64,000 nt of DNA, taken from positions 1 to 64,000 of the forward strand of contig NZ_JBBDYL010000024.1 of assembly GCF_040901545.1 (NCBI RefSeq). The letters are read 5' to 3'. The notes below the pieces were generated by a model. It had not been told where the DNA came from. It saw only the letters and a program-made list of their open reading frames with translations, and ran no database searches. Positions 60,697-64,000 of the stretch are shown piece by piece (positions within the stretch are counted from its first letter, which is position 1; each line of letters begins with the position of its first letter). The translations under genes were made by a program, and so were the position numbers. This DNA is from Sulfuricaulis sp040901545. Its GTDB lineage: Bacteria; Pseudomonadota; Gammaproteobacteria; Acidiferrobacterales; Sulfurifustaceae.

Positions 60697-61167
60697 TCAG
60701 TTGATGCCGGTCTGTTTCTCCCGGGCAGTCTGTTTTTGTTCGTACACCATCTCAAAATTGATCGGATTGATCAGCAGTTGGGGAAATCCGCCTTTGCCGA
60801 CCAGGTCATTGATGGCCTCACGCACGAACGGCAGCAGCACGTAGCCGCAGCTGATTTCGAGCACACGTGCAAGCATCTCACCCTCGACACCGGTAATGCG
60901 AAATACACCCGCCTGCTTGATCTCGACGAGAAAGATGTTTTTGGTCTCGCGTTTGGCCGTCGCCGTTACCGTCAGTATTACCTCATACAGCCCCTGTTTC
61001 GGATCCAGGACGGCATGTTCCAAAGCGAGCTGGACGCCGATTTCACCCGCCGAATTTTCCGGCTGGGTAAAGGCCAACGGGACACCCGGCGCTTCGTATG
61101 AGATATCCTTGATGTATATCTTTTCAACGTTGAAAAAGATATTTTTTTCCGCGTCCGGTTCCGCCAT
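60697..61167 (-). CDS. secB: Protein-export chaperone SecB
   Basis: A 156-residue SecB tetramer subunit that keeps precursor proteins unfolded for SecA. IYIKDISYEAPGVPLAF near the start, then YVLLPFVREAINDLVGKGGF and PQLLINPINFEMVYEQK at the end, are the conserved SecB core. Upstream neighbour is grxC, as in many gammaproteobacteria. Confidence 0.96.
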   Translation of the reverse strand: MAEPDAEKNIFFNVEKIYIKDISYEAPGVPLAFTQPENSAGEIGVQLALEHAVLDPKQGLYEVILTVTATAKRETKNIFLVEIKQAGVFRITGVEGEMLARVLEISCGYVLLPFVREAINDLVGKGGFPQLLINPINFEMVYEQKQTAREKQTGIN

Positions 61168-61206
61168 ATCAATCCTCGTTTATGTCACACAAATCTCGAT
61201 TACCAT

Positions 61207-61467
61207 TCATTTTTCGATATGCAGCAACGCATTCAGCTCGCCCGAGTGTTCCAACGCCGCCAGTTCACGGAATCCACCCACTTGCTTATTATCGATAATG
61301 ATTTGCGGCACGCTGATATGCCCCGTGAGTCGGATCATTTCTTCGCGGCGCGCCGGATTTTCGTCCACCATTATTTTCTCAAGCCGGATGCCCTTCTTCT
61401 CCAGCAGCTTTTCCGCCATGCGGCAAAACACACAGGTGCGCGTGCCATAAATCAGCACCTTGGTCAT
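61207..61467 (-). CDS. grxC: Glutaredoxin 3
   Basis: An 86-residue glutaredoxin with redox site CVFC (12-15) preceded by YGTRT, the cis-proline region SVPQIIIDN and the GG of VGGFRE. Its ATG touches the rhodanese stop (one shared base), so both are translated together. Confidence 0.95.
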   Translation of the reverse strand: MTKVLIYGTRTCVFCRMAEKLLEKKGIRLEKIMVDENPARREEMIRLTGHISVPQIIIDNKQVGGFRELAALEHSGELNALLHIEK

Positions 61468-61880
61468 TAAGACCGCTCCAACGGCATGTTCTCCTTTTCC
61501 CAGGCATGCAAACCTCCGGATAGCACGTATACCGAGGGGAAACCGTGTTTGCGCAAAGCCACGGCGCCCTTCGCGGAACGGTTTCCGGTGCGGCAGGTCA
61601 CAATGATGGGATTATTTTTGTGTTTTTCCAGTTCGCGTATTCGATTCACCAGCGCCGAAAGAGGTAAATTGATCGCATGGGTGATGTGACCCGCCTTGAA
61701 TTCGCCGGGTTCGCTCACGTCAACCACCACGCCATGCTCGCGGTTCAGCAGTTGCACGGTCTGGTTCACATTGGTGCTCTTCACCCCGTACAACTGTTGG
61801 GTGACGGGACCCATGATTAACAGCCCCAAAATTACGCCAAGCGCAACGAATAAATACCAGTTATTGATGACAAACTGCAT
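61467..61880 (-). CDS. Membrane-anchored rhodanese-like sulfurtransferase
   Basis: A 137-residue protein: an N-terminal helix (LFVALGVILGLLIMGPVT) and one rhodanese domain with active-site loop CRTGNRS and VVVDVSEPGEFKAGHI. The cysteine would carry a persulfide. This YibN-type gene between gpmI and grxC is typical of gammaproteobacteria. A link to the nearby ArsR-type sensor is discussed in the findings. Confidence 0.93.
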   Translation of the reverse strand: MQFVINNWYLFVALGVILGLLIMGPVTQQLYGVKSTNVNQTVQLLNREHGVVVDVSEPGEFKAGHITHAINLPLSALVNRIRELEKHKNNPIIVTCRTGNRSAKGAVALRKHGFPSVYVLSGGLHAWEKENMPLERS

Positions 61881-61971
61881 GACTCACCTGAGAAATGTCA
61901 AAAAAAATAATAATAACGAGATTTAGATCGATGCCCGATGAGACATTCCTGCCCCATTGTTAAGGGAGTGA

Positions 61972-62322
61972 TCAGCGGTTCGCTGGACGGCAAATGGCTT
62001 CGCACAATGCAACGATCAGATTCAAAATTTTCTGGTCGCCAAACCGGTAATAAACCTTGTTAGCGTTCTTGTGTGTAGTGAGGATATCCTTATCGCGAAG
62101 TATCGATAGATGCTGGGAGATATTACTTTGTGAGGTACCAACCAGTTCGACGATGTCTTGTACGCTTACCTCGGTATCACTTGCCAGGATGCAGAGAATT
62201 TTCAATCGCAAAGGATGCGCGATGGCCTTCAGCAGGTGTGATGCATGATGAATATTGCTTTCACTGCCGATGCTGCCGACTTTTAATTTTTCTGCGGAGG
62301 CGCTCATGTGTTCGTTTCTCAT
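61972..62322 (-). CDS. ArsR/SmtB-family regulator, possibly BigR/SqrR type
   Basis: A 116-residue winged-helix repressor: AHPLRLKILCILASD, DIVELVGTSQSNISQHLSIL (recognition helix) and a wing THKNANKVYYRFG. The metal motif ELCVCDL of ArsR/SmtB is missing. Instead there are Cys44 in KILCIL and Cys107 near the C-terminal helix (ALCEAI), plus Cys111, resembling the Cys pair with which BigR and SqrR sense persulfides. Next to a rhodanese and a glutaredoxin, a sulfur-stress role is plausible but not proven. It is divergent from gpmI. Confidence 0.8.
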   Translation of the reverse strand: MRNEHMSASAEKLKVGSIGSESNIHHASHLLKAIAHPLRLKILCILASDTEVSVQDIVELVGTSQSNISQHLSILRDKDILTTHKNANKVYYRFGDQKILNLIVALCEAICRPANR

Positions 62323-62451
62323 GGAATCACGCTTAGCTCATGACCTCGCTGATCCTAACCGCGGCAACCGATGTTATGTAAGCAAAAAACATTATACAAT
62401 AGTCATATTGATGAAATAGAGACTGAAAAAACCGGAATTGAGTCTGCGCGC

Positions 62452-64000
62452 ATGCCTTTAACCCTTAAACCCCTGGTTCTGATCATATTGGACGGATGGG
62501 GCTTCCGTCATGACACCCAGCACAATGCCATTGCCGCTGCCCGCAAGCCGACGTGGGACATGCTCTGGAAAAAATACCCCCGTACCCTGATTAACGCCTC
62601 GGAATCGGCCGTAGGGCTGCCGTCCAGCCAAATGGGCAATTCAGAAGTGGGCCATCTCAATATCGGTGCCGGCCGGGTGGTTTACCAGGAATTCACCCGC
62701 ATCAGCAGCGCAATCAGCTCCGGCAGTTTCTTCACGAACAAGACTTTTACGGATGCCGTCGATCTTGCACTGAAAAATGACAAGGCCGTGCACATACTGG
62801 GCCTGCTGTCTCCCGGCGGCGTGCACAGTCATGAAGAACACATCCATGCCATTGCTGAACTTGCGGTGCAACGCGGCATCAAAAAATTATTTCTACATGC
62901 CTTCCTTGACGGCCGTGACACCCCACCGAAGAGCGCTTCCGGTTCGATCAAGGCAATGGAAGAAAAATTTGCTTCTTTGAAACATGGACGCATTGCCTCG
63001 ATCATCGGCCGTCACTATGCCATGGACCGCGACCACCGCTGGCCACGCATTCAGGTCGCCTATGACCTCATGACTCGGGGCAAGGGCGAATATCAGGCAC
63101 GCACGGCCTCGGAAGCGCTCGATCTGGCGTACGGACGCGGCGAAACTGACGAGTTCGTCAAGGCCACTGCCATCGTCCCAACGGGTGGAAAGTCAACGTG
63201 TATTTCCGAGGGTGATGTAATTATTTTTATGAATTTCCGTTCTGACCGGGCGCGGCAGATCACGCGGGCATTCATCGAGGATAATTTCACTGCCTTCCCG
63301 CGCCAGGTCGTCCCGAAACTCGGGGCTTATGTGAGCCTCACGGGATACAACGCCGATTTTCGGATTCCGGTGGCGTTTCCACCCGAACGACTGGATAACG
63401 TGTTGGGCGCCTACCTGTCGGGTCTTGGATTACACCAGTTACGCATCGCCGAAACCGAAAAATACGCCCACGTCACTTTCTTCTTCAACGGCGGTCAAGA
63501 AACTCCGTTCAAGTTCGAGGAACGCATTCTGGTGCCATCGCCCACGGACGTGCCCACCTACGACCTGAAACCGGAAATGAGCGCATACCGGCTAGCCGAC
63601 GAAATAGTCAAGGCGATCCAGAGCGGAAAATATGACGTCATCATCTCCAATTTCGCCAACGCCGACATGGTGGGACATACCGGTGATTTTGACGCCACGG
63701 TCAAAGCCATCGAAGCCATCGACCTATGCCTGGGGCGTCTCTATGAAGCGGTTATGAAAACAGGCGGTGAATTGCTGATCACGGCCGACCACGGCAACGC
63801 CGAACAGATGTTCGACGACGATATCGGTCAAATGCACACGGCCCATACCACGAACCCGGTCCCGTTTCTCTATGTAGGACGTCCCGCCACGATGGCGGCC
63901 AGTGGCGCGCTGCAAGACATTGCGCCAACCATGATTTATCTCATGGGCCTGCCCGTGCCGGCAGAAATGACCGGCCGGCCGCTCGTGTCGCTGCAAAGCG
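62452..64000 (+). CDS. gpmI: 2,3-bisphosphoglycerate-independent phosphoglycerate mutase, 3' end cut by window
   Basis: GpmI interconverts 3- and 2-phosphoglycerate. Start ATG 62452 gives PLVLIILDGWGFR, metal Asp14, and the catalytic Ser64 in GNSEVGHLNIG. HAFLDGRDTPP, NFRSDRARQ, SNFANADMVGHTG and TADHGNAEQM follow. 516 codons are visible with no stop; the family is about 510-515 long, so only a few residues are missing. Confidence 0.96.
   Translation, partial: MPLTLKPLVLIILDGWGFRHDTQHNAIAAARKPTWDMLWKKYPRTLINASESAVGLPSSQMGNSEVGHLNIGAGRVVYQEFTRISSAISSGSFFTNKTFTDAVDLALKNDKAVHILGLLSPGGVHSHEEHIHAIAELAVQRGIKKLFLHAFLDGRDTPPKSASGSIKAMEEKFASLKHGRIASIIGRHYAMDRDHRWPRIQVAYDLMTRGKGEYQARTASEALDLAYGRGETDEFVKATAIVPTGGKSTCISEGDVIIFMNFRSDRARQITRAFIEDNFTAFPRQVVPKLGAYVSLTGYNADFRIPVAFPPERLDNVLGAYLSGLGLHQLRIAETEKYAHVTFFFNGGQETPFKFEERILVPSPTDVPTYDLKPEMSAYRLADEIVKAIQSGKYDVIISNFANADMVGHTGDFDATVKAIEAIDLCLGRLYEAVMKTGGELLITADHGNAEQMFDDDIGQMHTAHTTNPVPFLYVGRPATMAASGALQDIAPTMIYLMGLPVPAEMTGRPLVSLQS

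Noticed and set aside
1..64000. tRNA or rRNA genes
   Set aside because: No tRNA cloverleaf with TTCGA-type arm or rRNA segment was recognised by eye. A tRNAscan-SE run would be decisive.

Overview
The window looks like a draft-genome or metagenome contig (a run of ten Ns sits at 23135-23144) from a GC-rich gammaproteobacterium. The evidence is a complete MSHA-type type IV pilus locus, a caa3-type cytochrome oxidase operon with heme A synthesis genes, bioF-bioH-bioC-bioD, and the run gpsA-secB-grxC-rhodanese-gpmI. A sulfur-oxidising lineage of the Acidiferrobacterales kind would fit, but that is inference.

Layout. 1-5780: the start of a DUF2182 membrane protein, then a clearly AT-richer four-gene cassette on the + strand: D12-class adenine methyltransferase, ParB/Srx-domain protein, SNF2-family helicase, DUF3883 nuclease-like protein. 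I cannot match this to a defence system I know; it is the best candidate for an undescribed restriction or phage-defence system. 5806-8000: a scarred region with a peptide-transporter remnant, a duplicated 3' end of gluQ, an orphan HigA antitoxin with a decayed HigB, and intact gluQ. 8163-16095: glycolate/glyoxylate metabolism (glcD, glcE, a mandelate-racemase-like enzyme, glcF, an IclR regulator, an alanine/serine-glyoxylate aminotransferase). 16165-21706: a HerA-like (DUF853) remnant, corA, a FIST-domain protein, a bacterial CULT (cereblon-like) protein, a VIT1-like protein, a peroxiredoxin and a DUF2235 hydrolase.

21707-31864: repeat-rich intergenic DNA, then the leftward respiratory block: ctaC, ctaD, a 39-residue membrane peptide, ctaG, ctaE, SURF1, a small anchored protein, ctaA, ctaB, SCO1. 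A perfect FNR/Anr-type box lies upstream of ctaC. 32014-36311: biotin genes and comF.

36398-55809: the MSHA pilus locus, all on the - strand. In transcription order it runs O-antigen-ligase-like gene, mshE, mshG, a minor pilin, two mshA-type pilins, mshC, mshD, mshO, an mshP-like pilin-adhesin with a perfect 288-bp internal duplication, an mshQ-position adhesin broken by a frameshift and an amber codon, then mshI, a pilN-like gene, J, K, L, M, N. Compared with the Vibrio order the two halves are swapped. Structured non-coding segments lie before mshE and between mshA and mshC.

55917-64000: trmL, a compact restriction-modification island (HNH nuclease, HTH controller, C5-cytosine methyltransferase with a nested out-of-frame ORF, Vsr), a transposase scar, and the housekeeping run gpsA, secB, grxC, rhodanese, an ArsR-family regulator with a BigR/SqrR-like cysteine pattern, and gpmI running off the end.
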